DNA from: Bacteroidales bacterium UBA5197
GTDB lineage: Bacteria; Bacteroidota; Bacteroidia; Bacteroidales; Lentimicrobiaceae
Reading direction: 5' to 3'
Length of the DNA: 64,000 bases
NCBI GenBank assembly: GCA_002412885.1
Contig: DHVX01000062.1
Coordinates: 197,047-261,046 of the forward strand
This document shows, piece after piece, positions 34,101-42,378 of this stretch. Below the pieces are notes generated by a model. The model was given only the letters and a program-made list of their open reading frames with translations. It ran no database searches and was not told the DNA's origin. Each line of letters begins with the position of its first letter. Position 1 is the first letter of the stretch. A program made the translations under genes and the position numbers.

Positions 34101-34550
34101 ATAAGTCAGGAAGAAATCAATACTTTTGAAACCACAGGAAGCCTGAAAATCAGGGTGGAAGGTGAGGAAGTTGAGATGATTCAGGGCGATGCTGAAGTAA
34201 TAACCGAAGATATCCCCGGCTGGGTAGTTTCCACCGATGGAAACCTGACAGTTGCGCTGGATGTGACCATAACTGAGCAACTTCGCGAAGAAGGCATTGC
34301 CAGAGAGCTGGTAAACCGCATTCAGAATATCCGCAAAGAGAAAAACTTCGGGATAACTGATAAGATAAAGCTCGAAATTGAGAAAAACAATGGATTGAGC
34401 AGTGCGTTGATTAATAATAATTCCTATATTTGTTCGGAAACCCTGTCGGAAACCCTTGATCTGGTTGAAGCAATTCTTCCGGATAACCGCATTGTTGTTG
34501 AGCTTGCAGAAGACCTGCAGGCAGCCATCAGTGTGGAACGCATCAGTTAA
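31191..34550 (+). CDS. ileS: Isoleucyl-tRNA synthetase
   Basis: 1119 residues. Class Ia synthetase with HIGH-type motif in PSANGTPGIHH (50-60), the CP1 editing domain (about 200-440; editing stretch FLAWTTTPWTLPSNTA), KMSKR loop (664-668), and the anticodon-binding helical domain with a long C-terminal part lacking the zinc-binding Cys cluster. The long form with VDLEHPY and KPILYYPLDSWFIR motifs resembles the eukaryotic-like IleRS type, which can confer mupirocin tolerance; the type assignment is by eye. The start ATG follows CACAGGAGCATTA, a fair ribosome site. It is followed 57 bases later by the DksA-like gene. Confidence 0.98.
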   Translation: MKKYPEYKQLNLTVIGNDVLKTWEDENVFQKSLDIRRDSKPYIFYEGPPSANGTPGIHHVMARAIKDIFCRYKTMKGFLVNRKAGWDTHGLPIEIAVEKTLGITKEDIGKKISVDDYNKACRKEVMKYKDMWDDLTRKIGYWVDLEHPYITFDNKYMETIWFLLAKLYDKGLLYKGYTIQPYSPAAGTGLSTHELNQPGCYRDVKDNTLVAQFKVIRDSKSEKLFADLHGDLFFLAWTTTPWTLPSNTALAVGKGIDYVKVKTFNPYSHLPVTVILAKELCSKYFPEKNAELSLSDYEAGHKAIPFEVIENFKGSELEGIRYEQLLPYAQPEEGDAFMAVTGDFVTTEDGTGIVHIAPSFGADDFKVARQNGIGALTLVDRQGRFTEEMGEFAGRYVKAEYAADYDPAKEDNVDIDIIVKLKKENRAFKTEKYEHSYPHCWRTDKPILYYPLDSWFIRTTAYKEKMLSLNKTINWKPEATGTGRFGNWLENLVDWNLSRSRYWGTPIPIWMSEDKEEILCIGSVAQLKEEIEKSIAAGFMTVNPLAAYIAGDNSDENYNSFDLHRPYVDDIVLVSASGKKMLRETDLIDVWFDSGAMPFAQFHYPFENKETLDQYFPADFIAEGVDQTRGWFFTLHAIATMAFDTLSFKTVISNGLVLDKSGNKMSKRLGNAVDPFETLEKYGPDATRWYMLTNAQPWDNLKFDLEGIGEVQRKFFGTLYNTYNFFAVYANIDGFTFSQPEVKLSERPEIDRWILSELNSLVKAVDSYYDDYEPTKAGRAISDFVDAHLSNWYVRLSRRRFWKGDYGTDKISAYQTLYTCLETIAILSAPIAPFFSDRLFMDLNGISNRNLATSVHLADFVVADETMIDKELEERMQMAQRISSMVLSLRKQHRIRVRQPLSRIMVPVSTEMQKDQINAVKNLILSEVNIKDIEYISGQGILVKKIKPNFKALGPRYGKLMKQIAVVLSGISQEEINTFETTGSLKIRVEGEEVEMIQGDAEVITEDIPGWVVSTDGNLTVALDVTITEQLREEGIARELVNRIQNIRKEKNFGITDKIKLEIEKNNGLSSALINNNSYICSETLSETLDLVEAILPDNRIVVELAEDLQAAISVERIS

Positions 34551-34607
34551 ATAGTTACATCAGGATTTTGAACCAAACCAACCAAGACAATAACGAAGGA
34601 GGAATCA

Positions 34608-34994
34608 ATGGAAGAGAATGTAAAAAACCGTTACGCGGATGATGAACTGGAAGAGTTCAGAGAGATCATTCTATATAAGCTGGAAAAAGCCCGTAAAGAC
34701 CTTAAAATGCTAACCGAAGCTTTTGCCAACAGCAATGAGCACGACATCAGCGATACATCGCCAACATTTAAGGTTCTTGAAGAAGGATATCAGGTCAACA
34801 GCAAGGAAGAAAACAGCAAACTGGCAGCTCGTCAGGATAAGTTTATTAAAGCGCTGGAGAATGCCCTTATCCGCATTGAGAATAAAACTTACGGCATTTG
34901 CAGGGTAACCGGCAAGCTGATATCGAAAGAGCGTCTGCGCATTGTGCCTCATGCTACTTTAAGCATTGAAGCTAAGCTCAATCAACCCAAGTAA
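34608..34994 (+). CDS. DksA/TraR family protein without zinc-finger cysteines
   Basis: 128 residues. Coiled-coil N-terminal half (about 10-95), then the DksA-like C-terminal signature YGICRVTGKLISKERLRIVPHATLSIEAK. Only one Cys (98) remains of the four that bind zinc in classical DksA, so the fold must be zinc-independent; this seems normal for Bacteroidota homologues. DksA proteins bind RNA polymerase through the secondary channel and modulate transcription with ppGpp. A strong AAGGAGG (34596-34602) precedes the ATG by five bases. It lies between ileS and lspA in the same direction. Confidence 0.9.
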   Translation: MEENVKNRYADDELEEFREIILYKLEKARKDLKMLTEAFANSNEHDISDTSPTFKVLEEGYQVNSKEENSKLAARQDKFIKALENALIRIENKTYGICRVTGKLISKERLRIVPHATLSIEAKLNQPK

Positions 34995-35079
34995 TAGCGC
35001 GGAGATTGCTCTAACCTCGATGGATAGTCATTCTCGAACCGGCCACTTTAAACTGCTCCTGCGTAGGGAGGTGTTATTG

Positions 35080-35118
35080 ATGTGCCCCTGTTATACTTTA
35101 TTTCACTTTTGCCGGTAA
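35080..35118 (+). CDS. Possible 12-codon leader peptide ahead of lspA
   Basis: A short frame, ATG to TAA, encoding MCPCYTLFHFCR, with a strong GGGAGG (35066-35071) nine bases before its ATG. It ends 12 bases before the TTG start of lspA and is in the same frame. LspA itself has no visible ribosome site, so its translation could depend on reinitiation after this leader. Three Cys in 12 residues is unusual. It may be chance, since no other evidence supports translation. Confidence 0.35.
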   Translation: MCPCYTLFHFCR

Positions 35119-35130
35119 ACTCTGTTCCAC

Positions 35131-35787
35131 TTGAGAAAATCATTGATTATTGTCAGTATTATCCTGTTGTTTGATCAGGTACTGAAATTCTGGATAAAAA
35201 CCAATATGAGCCTCGGTCAGGAATTTAAAATTCTTGGCAACTGGTTTATCATTCATTTTACTGAAAATCCAGGGATGGCTTTTGGACTTGAGTTTGCCGG
35301 TGAATACGGTAAGCTGGCCCTGAGCATTTTCCGCATTATTGCCATTATCGGGATTATCTATTACATTTATCATATCACCCGCAGCAAAGTAAGTAATGGC
35401 TTAATTATCAGTCTTTCGCTTATTCTTGCAGGTGCCATGGGCAACATGATTGACAGTGCTTTTTACGGCATGCTCTTCAGCAGCAGCAATTATTTCGAAG
35501 TAGCCAGGTTTCTGCCTGCTGAAGGAGGTTATACCACCTTTCTTCACGGGAAAGTAGTGGATATGTTCTATTTTCCCATAATTCAGGGATATTACCCATC
35601 GTGGGTTCCCTGGCTGGGAGGCAATGAATTTATATTTTTCAGACCGGTTTTTAATCTGGCAGATTCATCGATCTCTGTAGGAGTTTTTCTGATGATTATT
35701 TTTCAGAAACAGTTTTTCCGCCACGCCGGAACAACCGAAAAAGCTGAGGTAGCAGAAAATCCGGAAGTTGTTGATGACCAGGAATAA
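35131..35787 (+). CDS. lspA: Lipoprotein signal peptidase (prolipoprotein signal peptidase II)
   Basis: 218 residues from a TTG start (MRKSLIIVSIILLFDQVLKFWIK), which aligns with the usual N-terminus; an in-frame TAA at 35116 excludes an earlier start and the next ATG would remove the first helix. Four membrane helices. Catalytic aspartates lie in GNMIDS and FNLADSSISVG; the GKVVDMFYFP stretch is also present. It cleaves signal peptides at the lipid-modified Cys in the inner membrane. About 40 residues between GKVVDMFYF and FNLADSS are longer than in E. coli, typical of this phylum. The acidic C-terminal tail (about 198-218) is poorly conserved. Confidence 0.95.
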   Translation: MRKSLIIVSIILLFDQVLKFWIKTNMSLGQEFKILGNWFIIHFTENPGMAFGLEFAGEYGKLALSIFRIIAIIGIIYYIYHITRSKVSNGLIISLSLILAGAMGNMIDSAFYGMLFSSSNYFEVARFLPAEGGYTTFLHGKVVDMFYFPIIQGYYPSWVPWLGGNEFIFFRPVFNLADSSISVGVFLMIIFQKQFFRHAGTTEKAEVAENPEVVDDQE

Positions 35788-35892
35788 AGGGATTGGTTAT
35801 CAGGTACTCGATTTGCAGATAGCGGTTTGATTCAGTGATTTAAATAGCAGGATTACGTTAAATCTTAAAAATATCTCAGTTAATGAATCTGA

Positions 35893-36672
35893 TTATCTGA
35901 CAATGATTTTTCCAACAAACAAAAGGTCAAAGTCCTGATTGATAAGTTTCCAGTAGTATAAGCCTTGTTTATGAACCGGAATTTGAATGCTGTTATTCCG
36001 GATTGATTTTGACATGATTTTCTCTCCACTATTGTCAAAAAACTCAATAACCAGTTCTTCGTTACGGGGATTGCTCCATTTTAGCGAATCGGTATCCGGA
36101 ACCAGAACAATGGCCTCGGTACTAACGATCACGGATTCACCTCTATGTGCATTCTGATAGCCGTTAAAAAGTTTCTCCAGTCTGTCGTCGGTTGAATAAA
36201 GGGCAAGTAGTTCTCCCTTTTTGAGGGATTTACCCGGCTGAATCTTTTCTGCATTCTTCGCTTTTTCTGCATGATCAGCATACGACCTTACAATTGAAGA
36301 ATCCACTTCTGAGAATTGATCTTTGGTTAATTTCTCAGCATATTCAATACCAATCTCAGCATCTGCTTTGCTTTGAGATGGTGCAGACTGTTGACCCGGA
36401 AATAGTTTTAAAATAAGAAAAATCGCAAAACCTGCAGCGGCAACAACAACGGCCGGTAATTGCCATGGCCTGAATTGAATGCGTTTTCTCGTTTTGAAAT
36501 CTGCATTATACTCTTTTGAGAAACTGGCTACCAGAGAAGCCTCTTCGGCGCATTCAGTGCATTCACTGATGTGGGTTTGAATTTTAGCAGCAACAGATTC
36601 AATGCAGCCGTCATTTATCGCATCTGCATAAATGGCAATTTCTTCCTCCGATAAATGTTTCTTGATTTCCAT
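35893..36672 (-). CDS. Membrane-anchored zinc-finger anti-sigma-like protein
   Basis: 259 residues. N-terminal zinc-finger anti-sigma pattern H34-x3-C38-x2-C41 (THISECTEC), one membrane helix (about 72-91), then a periplasmic part. Residues about 200-259 (NEELVIEFFDNSGEKIMSKS ... KQGLYYWKLINQ ... FVGKIIVR) resemble the beta-sandwich of T9SS sorting tails, although a protein held in the inner membrane would not be a T9SS cargo. It starts 6 bases after the sigma-like gene, so the two should be cotranscribed. It probably sequesters that sigma-like protein until a signal arrives; this is inference. Confidence 0.75.
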   Translation of the reverse strand: MEIKKHLSEEEIAIYADAINDGCIESVAAKIQTHISECTECAEEASLVASFSKEYNADFKTRKRIQFRPWQLPAVVVAAAGFAIFLILKLFPGQQSAPSQSKADAEIGIEYAEKLTKDQFSEVDSSIVRSYADHAEKAKNAEKIQPGKSLKKGELLALYSTDDRLEKLFNGYQNAHRGESVIVSTEAIVLVPDTDSLKWSNPRNEELVIEFFDNSGEKIMSKSIRNNSIQIPVHKQGLYYWKLINQDFDLLFVGKIIVR

Positions 36673-36678
36673 AACCAG

Positions 36679-37467
36679 TTAAAAAAACAGAATCAGTAAA
36701 ATTGATAAAAGCGTATTTATTGCAGGTGCAGGTATAGCACGTGAGTGATGAAATTCGAGTAAAGTTTCAATATTATCTATGGAATATTCAGACTCATCGT
36801 ATTTATTTAATTCGCTTATTACTGATTCAAGATGTTTGTTCATCCACATTCTGACAGCATCTCCTTTAATATTTTTGTGCTCTACAAGGTTTACGGCAGT
36901 TGCAAGAATATTATAAACTTCGCTTCTGGCTGTGGTTTGCTCTCTTTTCAGAAGAAGTGCCAGATCATCCGTTAAATGTTCGGCGTATCGTTCAACTTCC
37001 TCTCTGCTAATGGGCAAATCAAAGTAGAATTTCAAAAATAGCAGTAGCTTGCCTTTTTTGACAGGATAGGAATTAATGACTTGTTCAAGTCTCAGTTCTT
37101 CATGTTTGATGATTACATCTTTCTCGGTTTCAAATTTCATAGTTTTTGAATCAGATTCCTGCAGTTCTTTTGGGTATTCATTCTCTACCACCGTGTACCA
37201 GTATCTGTTTTCATGCCTGACTATTTCACAGCACATCCGGTTCATGATGGCAATGTAATAAGTTGTAAGTTTTGATTTTCCTTCAAAAGCCTTATCAATT
37301 TTTTCTCTTTGACTGATAAACTTTTCAACAATTGCCATTTTGACATCCTCATTTTCCCGCTTTGGAATAATGGAACGTCGCACATAACCAGAAACTACAG
37401 CATTGGCCAATTCCAGTAACTGCTGTACTGAAATTGCTTCTTTATATTTGTTGCCGGGTAGTTTCAT
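36679..37467 (-). CDS. Divergent sigma-70 family-like protein
   Basis: 262 residues, no signal peptide. Residues 40-90 (EDVKMAIVEKF ... KSKLTTYYIAIMNRMCCEIVRHENRYW) look like ECF sigma region 2, with the TY...I..R...I.R pattern. A region 4-like helical segment may lie at about 125-170 (KGKLLLFLKFYFDLPISREEVERY). It is longer than ECF factors (about 180-200) and ends in a hydrophobic stretch (INTLLSILLILFF) that could be a membrane anchor or part of a hydrophobic core. It is paired with a zinc-finger anti-sigma-like gene and divergent from a CHAT protease gene. The sigma assignment is moderately sure; an alternative is an uncharacterised helical regulator. Confidence 0.6.
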   Translation of the reverse strand: MKLPGNKYKEAISVQQLLELANAVVSGYVRRSIIPKRENEDVKMAIVEKFISQREKIDKAFEGKSKLTTYYIAIMNRMCCEIVRHENRYWYTVVENEYPKELQESDSKTMKFETEKDVIIKHEELRLEQVINSYPVKKGKLLLFLKFYFDLPISREEVERYAEHLTDDLALLLKREQTTARSEVYNILATAVNLVEHKNIKGDAVRMWMNKHLESVISELNKYDESEYSIDNIETLLEFHHSRAIPAPAINTLLSILLILFF

Positions 37468-37863
37468 TATTGAAATATTTCTGCAACAAAGTTGCGAATT
37501 TTCCTTAATTTCTAAGGACCTTATGCGAAAACATTAAAAAATGAACCGATCTCTTTAAAGTTCAGGTTGTTTTATTCCGGAATTGTTAATGGATTAATCC
37601 CGGATTTGAATTATAAAACCGTGAAAGCACAAGTGACCTTTGTTCAGTAATGACATATATAATTGACCTGTTTCAGATCCTTTAATTCGCGCAGGTATGT
37701 CGGTGATTCGTGAAAATAAGTGCTTGATATTTTAAGCTTTTGCAAAGTGCTTGTTTTTCAGCTCGTCAAACTCTGACTTACGGATTTTGGGCGGTTCATA
37801 ATTCAAATACAAGGAAATCGTGTCTGACTGTTATCTTTGTGACCTATTTTAATTCTTATTGGA
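37468..37863. promoter_or_regulatory. Divergent promoter region of sigma-like and CHAT genes
   Basis: 396 bases. For the CHAT gene, TATCTTTG (37832-37839) matches TAnnTTTG exactly and would start transcription near 37846, 18 bases before the ATG. For the sigma-like gene only CAACTTTG (37489-37496 complement) is near the consensus. The rest shows no repeat or gene. A special target promoter for the sigma-like protein could lie here, but no shared motif between the two sides was found by eye. Confidence 0.5.
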
Positions 37864-40806
37864 ATGCAGGTTATGATTCGGGGTTTGTGTACTAAAATTG
37901 CTGCGAGATTACTTTCATTGAGGGTTTGTAAATTTAATCTGGTTTTTGCCCTGTTTCTTCTTTTGGTTATACCTGAGGGCTTTTCCCAATATGGGCCTCT
38001 ATACTGGGATTTAAGAGGATATGACAGTATCCCGGATTACAGAAAAGCCATGAATGCTTTTAACCAAAAGGACTATCCAAAGGCCTTTGCTGTTCTTGAT
38101 TCCATTGGTAATGAATTGTATGCCACACATGATTATAGAAAGTATTATGTAGTTAGAAATGAAAAAGGAGTAATGAAGTACATAATTCAAGATTTTGAAG
38201 AATCCTCACGTGTGTTTGATTCGAATCTTGAAATGATGATTTCAAATCATGATACGCTGAATTATGAGTTTGCAATTGCTTTGCGTATTAAGAGTTATCT
38301 GGCCATTAACTGGGATGGAATAAGTCAGTCACGAATCCATTTTCTTGAACGTCAATATCAGGTTTTGAAGCAAATGGGTGATGATTCTCCCATCTACATC
38401 GATTGTCTGGGCGATCTCGGGCTACTTTACATTAATTCACCCGAAACTGAGCTGGGAATCAATTATTTGCTGGAAAGCAAAAAACTGGCTGTAAAACATG
38501 GGTTAACGAATACAATTCTTATTAATGATCATACAATTACCAATAAACTTTCGGTTGAGCAGCCATATCTGGCGCTGGAAATCTTTGAAAATCAATTAAA
38601 AACATCCAGTCAGAGTTATTACCGGGATTCTGCCACGCGGGTCGTTCTTCTGTACACGATTGCAGATAAATATCAAAAAATCGGAAATTATCAGAAAGCA
38701 ATTGAGTTTTTTAATCAGGCTGAAATTGTCCAAAAAGCAACAGCCTACCCTCATCTGAATTTTAAAGCAGCAGTTCCGCTCGAGACTTCTGCATGTTACA
38801 GTAAATTGGGTGATTACACTAATTTTTTGTTGTTTTCCGGACTTGGTTTACAAGCCTATGAGCAAATATCCGGCAATCGTCCTTTTCCCCGATCCTACCT
38901 CTATGCTAAAATAGCAGAGGGGTTTCTTCCTTTTAAGGCCGATAGTACACTTTTATATCTGGAGAAGGCCCGTACTATCATAGATTCACAGGAAAATCAG
39001 GAAGTGGATAAACTTTCATGGATTCTTGAATTTAAATCGCGGGCTCTTATGAAAAAAGGTTTGGCCCGGCAGGCGCTTGTTACTTTTAAGGAAGCTGTAA
39101 ATCTTCTTAACGGAGCCGGGACTGACGAACCTGTTTCATTTATTTGCAATACATCGCATGAGGATGGATTAAGAAAGTTGTATTTATGGTCAAGTGAAGT
39201 TTATCTGGAAAATTACCTTTTAAAACCAGATAATGAAAGTTTGGAAGGTGCGATAAAATCAGCTTTCTGTTGCGATACACTTACCCGAAGACTTGCGCGA
39301 AAAATATCTGATGCCAATGCATTGCTTGACTATTCAAAAGCTTACAAAACGATGGTTTCGAAGATATTGGATAATGTAGAACTGGCTGAACTAAGTCCTG
39401 AAGTAATATTGCATTTTGTTGCTACGGCCAAAGCATATCAGCTCATGAGTGAGATTGACCGTTTTGCCTATGCACATGCCGCTGCCGGGCATGACAGTCT
39501 GTGGAAAAATAAGCTATTTCTTGACGAAAGAGCGCGCTTACTTAACAATCAGAGGACAACAGCTTTATTATTGAAAAACAACGAATTATCTGATAGTCTG
39601 GAAGTGGAAATCCGAAATTGTCTGATTGAAACCATTGTTGTGAATCACAGTATTATCAAAAGGCAAACCATTTTAAACGAATATATTGATCTGGATATTT
39701 CCATACAGAATGATAAAACCGAAAAGCAGCAATTGGTTATTGATGTTTTTCATACCGACAAAAAGATCATATTGTCTGGCTTTGATCAGCACGGCACATC
39801 AGTTGCTGAGATTCATGACACCCGGCAGTTTGATGAAGCAATATTGGCGTTTCAGCGCGATATAAAAACCGGCAGCGATCATGCTGCTTCAGCAGACCAG
39901 CTTTCTCAACTACTCCTTTCGCCAATGGCAGACAAAATCGCCAGGGCAGAAAAAATTACCTTTATTCCAGATAACACACTGCTTTATGTTCCATTGGAAG
40001 TGCTTCCCGATCCCAATACAGGACGCATGCTGATTGAAAATCATGCAGTCAGTTATAATTATTCACTTCCGCTCTGGAAGAAATCAGCACTGAAAAAATT
40101 GGAATCTGAGCCGGGAATTCTTGCCATTGCCCCTGTATATGGAAATGCGCAGAGTGGTTTTAATTCTGTGAGTCCACGCGGTAACCATTCCGTTAAGCAT
40201 GCTGCAAATGATGTTGAAGGATTTAACCTTGTTTCATTGCCTTACTCTGAGATTGAGGCAAAAGGCATAGACAGCCTATATAAATCAAGAGGTATTGATC
40301 ATAAGATATTGTTAAATGAGAAAGCAACAAAGTCAAATCTTATTAATAATGCAGGTGATTACAATATTATACACATAGCATCCCATGGTTTGGTTTCAAG
40401 AGACAATCCAGAGCTTTCAGGATTATTTTTATCCCAGGATTTAATGCCTGATGGAACTGTAGATTTGAATGATAATGGGTTTTTGCATATTGGTGAATTA
40501 ACCGGTCTGAAAACCAATGCAAGCCTGGTCGTATTAAGTGCCTGTAGCTCCGCGTCAGGTTCAATTATTGACGGAGAGGGTGTAATGGCTTTACCCCGGG
40601 CTTTAATTTTTGCCGGAGTTCCCAATGTTGTTGCATCTCTCTGGAATGTGAATGATACAAAAACGAGCGATTTGATGCTTTTATTTTATCGGCATCTGTT
40701 GGATGGCGTTTCATATGCTGAGGCTCTTCGTCAGGCAAAGCTGGATTGTATCTCCCAGGGATTTTTGCCTCTAAACTGGGCTGGTTTTGTATTAATCGGC
40801 AATTAG
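37864..40806 (+). CDS. TPR-repeat CHAT domain caspase-like protein
   Basis: 980 residues. An N-terminal signal or anchor segment (about 25-42, LVFALFLLLVIPEGFSQ) is followed by a long TPR-like helical array (about 60-560) and a C-terminal CHAT domain (about 640-980). The caspase-like dyad is complete: His841 in IIHIASHGL and Cys894 in VVLSACSSASG; the downstream GEGVMALPRALIFAGVPNVVASLWNVND stretch is typical of CHAT. CHAT proteases are clan CD relatives of caspases and separase, seen in regulated-death and defence systems. The signal segment would place the protease outside the cytosol. It is divergent from the sigma/anti-sigma-like pair and convergent with a three-gene exported operon. Confidence 0.9.
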   Translation: MQVMIRGLCTKIAARLLSLRVCKFNLVFALFLLLVIPEGFSQYGPLYWDLRGYDSIPDYRKAMNAFNQKDYPKAFAVLDSIGNELYATHDYRKYYVVRNEKGVMKYIIQDFEESSRVFDSNLEMMISNHDTLNYEFAIALRIKSYLAINWDGISQSRIHFLERQYQVLKQMGDDSPIYIDCLGDLGLLYINSPETELGINYLLESKKLAVKHGLTNTILINDHTITNKLSVEQPYLALEIFENQLKTSSQSYYRDSATRVVLLYTIADKYQKIGNYQKAIEFFNQAEIVQKATAYPHLNFKAAVPLETSACYSKLGDYTNFLLFSGLGLQAYEQISGNRPFPRSYLYAKIAEGFLPFKADSTLLYLEKARTIIDSQENQEVDKLSWILEFKSRALMKKGLARQALVTFKEAVNLLNGAGTDEPVSFICNTSHEDGLRKLYLWSSEVYLENYLLKPDNESLEGAIKSAFCCDTLTRRLARKISDANALLDYSKAYKTMVSKILDNVELAELSPEVILHFVATAKAYQLMSEIDRFAYAHAAAGHDSLWKNKLFLDERARLLNNQRTTALLLKNNELSDSLEVEIRNCLIETIVVNHSIIKRQTILNEYIDLDISIQNDKTEKQQLVIDVFHTDKKIILSGFDQHGTSVAEIHDTRQFDEAILAFQRDIKTGSDHAASADQLSQLLLSPMADKIARAEKITFIPDNTLLYVPLEVLPDPNTGRMLIENHAVSYNYSLPLWKKSALKKLESEPGILAIAPVYGNAQSGFNSVSPRGNHSVKHAANDVEGFNLVSLPYSEIEAKGIDSLYKSRGIDHKILLNEKATKSNLINNAGDYNIIHIASHGLVSRDNPELSGLFLSQDLMPDGTVDLNDNGFLHIGELTGLKTNASLVVLSACSSASGSIIDGEGVMALPRALIFAGVPNVVASLWNVNDTKTSDLMLLFYRHLLDGVSYAEALRQAKLDCISQGFLPLNWAGFVLIGN

Positions 40807-40831
40807 GGTAATGCTCATTAAGTTCAAAAAA

Positions 40832-40861
40832 AAGTGCCCTGATTGGAAATCAAAGGCACTT
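40832..40861 (-). terminator. Terminator between CHAT gene and convergent operon
   Basis: Stem AAGTGCC (40832-40838) / GGCACTT (40855-40861), continued by TGATT/AATCA with a small mismatch and a GGA loop. On the minus strand it is followed by a T-run (complement of AAAAAAA at 40826-40832), so it terminates the minus-strand operon; it may also slow plus-strand transcripts. Confidence 0.75.
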
Positions 40862-40881
40862 ATATTTGAGCAAAACTGACT

Positions 40882-41829
40882 CTAAAAATCTTCAACAATA
40901 AGATTTGCACCAATATTATTCAGGTAATCAAAAAGAGCCCTGTTGGTTTTCATTCTGACTTTTGTATGGAAGTCAGGCATTATTGCATAATATTCATCTG
41001 CTTTGGGATAGTTTCCGATTAATTCATAGCACATAGCCGTGTTAAAAGCGGCTTCTTTATTCTCCGGCTCAGCCTGATAAATCCTCAGAAACAAGTTGCC
41101 GAGTTCCTTAATCTTACCCGATTCGAACAGATTGTCTGCAGTTTTAAGTTCCTCTTTCAAAACCTTGTCTTTTGTTTTGACATTCAGTAGTTTATACCAG
41201 ATATCCTTATGACTGTAAAAAGTGAAAGTTTTGTAAAAATTACTCTTTAGCTTTGATTCACAATCAGCAAGTAAGTCTTCAACCGACTGAAACTTTTTCC
41301 CGGGTTTTCTTTCCGACTCTTCCTGAATAAAGATGGTGTCGTAGTCCACTTCTTTATTCTTGTATGTATAGGATATAACGACCATAACCTCAGCAGTATT
41401 CAGCTGTCGGGATTCAAAATATGGAATAGCTCCGCCCACACTGTTTCCTTGTTCAAAAAATAGCTGTTCCCCCGCACCTGCATTGGTCTTGATTTGATAG
41501 TGCCCTCCAATGGTTACATCAGCTTCAGCCTGACTGTTCACGGCTTCAAATCTGGGATTTCGGGTCCAGCTGATGTGGTTTTGTATTTTTTTTGCAGCTA
41601 CCCCTCTGTATGTCTTGAAATAGAAGTCAATATAAGATTTCGCCAATGCATTAACATCAATCTGTGATTCAACGCCTTTGTTGGCAAATTCCTGAAAATA
41701 GATTTTGCTCCCCCGTATTTTTGTTTCTTTATCCAGAGAGAACTGATAGAATTGTCCTTGCTGGGCGTAAAGTGAAGATATTGAGAGGAATGACAGAGCC
41801 AACAGGCAGATTATTTTATTTGTTTTCAT
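40882..41829 (-). CDS. Exported protein of unknown function with TPR-like C-terminus
   Basis: 315 residues. Signal peptide 1-22 (MKTNKIICLLALSFLSISSLYAQ). The middle part (about 45-205) has a beta-rich layout with EADVTIGGHYQIK and the EVMVVISYTYKNKEVDYDTI stretch, reminiscent of conserved outer-membrane-associated lipoprotein domains. Residues about 235-290 (LFLRIYQAEPENKEAAFNTAMCYELIGNYPKADEYY) form one or two TPR repeats. It is the last gene of a three-gene operon (737-, 174- and 315-residue products), 9 bases after the preceding gene, and is followed by a terminator. Function unknown. Confidence 0.75.
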   Translation of the reverse strand: MKTNKIICLLALSFLSISSLYAQQGQFYQFSLDKETKIRGSKIYFQEFANKGVESQIDVNALAKSYIDFYFKTYRGVAAKKIQNHISWTRNPRFEAVNSQAEADVTIGGHYQIKTNAGAGEQLFFEQGNSVGGAIPYFESRQLNTAEVMVVISYTYKNKEVDYDTIFIQEESERKPGKKFQSVEDLLADCESKLKSNFYKTFTFYSHKDIWYKLLNVKTKDKVLKEELKTADNLFESGKIKELGNLFLRIYQAEPENKEAAFNTAMCYELIGNYPKADEYYAIMPDFHTKVRMKTNRALFDYLNNIGANLIVEDF

Positions 41830-41838
41830 TTTTCCGGA

Positions 41839-42363
41839 CTAAAAAATGTGAATGAGTTTCCATTTACTTGCCTCTGTTTCGGATTTAACCGCCAGATAAG
41901 ATCCATTTGCATCAACTTTCAGGTAGGCGCCTGTACGGCTATTCTTCAGCAATATTCTTTCTCCCCGGACTGTAATCAGCCATTGCATAGAGGCTTTCAT
42001 GGTAATAAAATTGCTTCGCGAAAAGAAGATCGTATTTTCGTCGGCATTGTCTTCGAGCACCCAGTCATACTCATCGCCGCCTGCGTTATTTACAAGATTA
42101 TGAATGGTGAATATCCGTTGCTTGCCAGGGATATTTCCGGTTAAATCAACCGTAAAATAATTCATGGGCATCTCTTTGGAAAGATCATATTTTACAGGTG
42201 TTTTTGCAAGAACAAATTGGGTTTCATCATCAATCACCACGAATTTTGTGTATTTCTGATTTACCAATGCATCTTCTTTTTTGGTGACGATTGAATACAA
42301 GCCTCCGTCTAAACTGGTAGTTATCAGCAATACCGGAAGCAAAAAAACAATAAGATTCTTCAT
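41839..42363 (-). CDS. Exported protein with ricin-type beta-trefoil-like features
   Basis: 174 residues with an N-terminal signal segment (MKNLIVFLLPVLLITTSLDGG). The mature part has the spacing of a beta-trefoil: FTIHNLVNNAGGDEYDWVLE, then RILLKNSRTGAYLKVDANGSYLAVKSETEASKWKL, recalling ricin B-lectin-like carbohydrate-binding folds (NSRTGAYL... W). The similarity is visual only and carbohydrate binding is unproven. It is the middle gene of the operon, with 9 bases to the next gene and 52 to the previous one, where a small hairpin sits. Confidence 0.65.
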   Translation of the reverse strand: MKNLIVFLLPVLLITTSLDGGLYSIVTKKEDALVNQKYTKFVVIDDETQFVLAKTPVKYDLSKEMPMNYFTVDLTGNIPGKQRIFTIHNLVNNAGGDEYDWVLEDNADENTIFFSRSNFITMKASMQWLITVRGERILLKNSRTGAYLKVDANGSYLAVKSETEASKWKLIHIF

Positions 42364-42378
42364 AACAGAAAAACTAAA

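Noticed and set aside
40807..40881. Attachment-site-like hairpin between convergent genes
   Set aside because: The stem with a flanking T-run is explained by a terminator, and no integrase is near.
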